This document shows positions 7,497-8,686 of a DNA stretch of 8,686 nucleotides, in pieces. Location of the stretch: positions 1-8,686 of the forward strand of contig QHXE01000025.1 of the NCBI GenBank assembly GCA_003222835.1, given 5' to 3'. A program made the position numbers and the translations under genes. A model generated the notes under the pieces. The model worked only from the letters and a program-made list of their open reading frames with translations. It made no database searches and was not told the origin of the DNA. Position 1 is the first letter of the stretch. Each line of letters starts with the position of its first letter. The stretch comes from Acidobacteriota bacterium. GTDB lineage: Bacteria; Acidobacteriota; Blastocatellia; Pyrinomonadales; Pyrinomonadaceae.

Positions 7497-8686
7497 GAAA
7501 TTTCAAACCATTTTCGGCATCGGCGGCGCACTCACCGATGCTTCTGCCGAGACGTTTGCGAAATTGCCCAAAGCGAAACAGGAGGAAATCCTAAAGGCCT
7601 ATTTTGATTCCAGCACCGGCATCGGCTACACGCTGGCCAGAACCAACATCCATAGTTGTGATTTCTCGAGTAGCAGCTATATCTACATAAGCGAAGGCGA
7701 CCAGGAGTTGCGCTCCTTCAACGTCGACCACGACAAGCAATTTCGGATTCCCTTTATAAAACAAGCGCTGGCAACGGCCGGAGGGAAACTCAGCATCTTT
7801 GGCAGCCCCTGGAGTCCACCGGCTTTCATGAAGGACAACCACGATATGCTTCACGGCGGCAGATTGAAACCAGAGTTTTATCAATCCTGGGCCAACTACT
7901 TCACGAAGTTTATCAAAGCCTATGAGAAAGAAGGCGTACCCATCTGGGGCATCACGATTCAAAACGAACCCATGGCAACGCAAAGATGGGAATCGTGTAT
8001 TTATTCCGCGGAGCAAGAGAGAGATTTTTTGAAAAACTATCTCGGCCCGACGATTAAAAGAGAACGGCTGGGTGATAAGAAAATAATTGTCTGGGATCAT
8101 AATCGTGACCTCATCTACCAGCGGGCCAGCACTATCCTGACCGACCCTAAAGCCGCGCAGTACGTTTGGGGCATTGGTTATCACTGGTATGAGCCATGGA
8201 GCGGCGGCGAGCCGATGTTCGATAACGTCAAGCTCGTACATGAAACTTTCCCGGATAAAAATCTGCTCTTCACCGAAGGCTGCGTTGATGTCTTCAATGC
8301 TCAAAAGCTTAGCGATTGGAAATTGGGCGAGCAGTACGGACGTTCGATGATCAATGACTTCAATAGTGGCGCCGTCGGCTGGACGGATTGGAACGTACTG
8401 CTGGATGAAAAAGGAGGGCCAAATCACGTCAACAACTTCTGCTTCGCGCCCGTTCACGCCGATACGAAGACGGGCCAGCTAACCTACACAAACTCGTACT
8501 ATTACATCGGGCACTTTTCAAAGTTCGTCCGCCCGGGCGCGAAGAGAATCGCCAGCTCGCCCAGCCGGAGCCCTTTGCTTTCCGCTGCCTTTATCAACAC
8601 GGACGGAAAAGTGTCGGTGGTGGTGATGAACAAGAGCGATCAGAAGATTTCCTATTACCTCTGGCTCGACGGTCAGGCTGCGGAAG
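7453..8686 (+). pseudogene. GH30 glucosylceramidase-type glycosidase, catalytic part (frame-broken 5', partial 3')
   Basis: From 7453 this frame reads QPLETQICVFVDPAKKFQTI and stays open to the right edge, 411 codons, without a stop. Motifs follow GH30: GIGGALTDASAE (from 7516), LARTNIHSCDFS, GSPWSPPAFMK (7801-7833), TIQNEP with the acid/base Glu at 7966-7968, GYHWYEPW, and LLFTEGC with the nucleophile Glu at 8275-8277. GWTDWN and NSYYYIGHFSKFVRPGAKRI follow, then the start of the C-terminal beta-sandwich. By family knowledge these (beta/alpha)8 retaining enzymes cleave beta-glucosides such as glucosylceramide, or related beta-glycans; the true substrate is not determinable here. All visible catalytic residues are intact, and the long open frame argues that any disruption is recent or is a sequence error. 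The true start is the Tat ATG at 7281 in another frame; this frame has no stop back to 7282, but only weak starts (GTG 7297, TTG 7393). The last 40-50 residues lie beyond the window. Confidence 0.88.

Noticed and set aside
7591..8457. Long minus-strand open frame of 288 codons
   Set aside because: It is antisense to the GH30 catalytic domain, whose motifs (QNEP, FTEGC, SPWSPP) are unmistakable in the plus frame. The minus-strand product has no recognisable domain.

Overview
The window most likely comes from an acidobacterium (phylum Acidobacteriota) or a close relative. The evidence is the gene types: a Ser/Thr protein kinase fused through one membrane helix to a TolB/WD40-like propeller, next to a large Oar-type TonB-dependent receptor that begins with a carboxypeptidase-regulatory-like domain. 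Both families are strongly expanded in that phylum. Base composition is moderate to slightly GC-rich and even across the genes. The assignment is inference, because no rRNA or other phylogenetic marker is present.

Layout: (1) 1-2120 (+) is the C-terminal part of the kinase-propeller protein; its N-terminus lies before the window. (2) 2121-2434 is a leader without a convincing gene; it carries a short perfect hairpin and a Shine-Dalgarno sequence. (3) 2435-5728 (+) is an intact 1097-residue Oar-like outer-membrane receptor. (4) 5729-5859 separates convergent genes and has an 8-bp inverted repeat that may be a terminator. (5) 5860-6813 (-) is a secreted lytic transglycosylase with a coiled-coil N-terminal region. 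(6) 6814-7280 is non-coding and repeat-rich; it holds a MITE-like inverted-repeat element of about 140 bp and a fragment resembling widely dispersed intergenic repeats. (7) 7281 to the right edge (+) is a Tat-exported GH30 glucosylceramidase-type glycosidase whose reading frame is broken near position 7452, so it is a pseudogene, a programmed-shift gene or an assembly error.

Together the genes concern the cell envelope: signalling across the inner membrane, uptake or binding at the outer membrane, peptidoglycan turnover and an exported glycosidase. No shared operon is evident: the first two genes are about 310 bases apart, the third is opposed, and the fourth is separated by a repeat block. 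I found no convincing new biological system. The items most worth a second look are the frame break in the GH30 gene, the 12-bp in-frame tandem duplication just before it, and the MITE-like element upstream of it.
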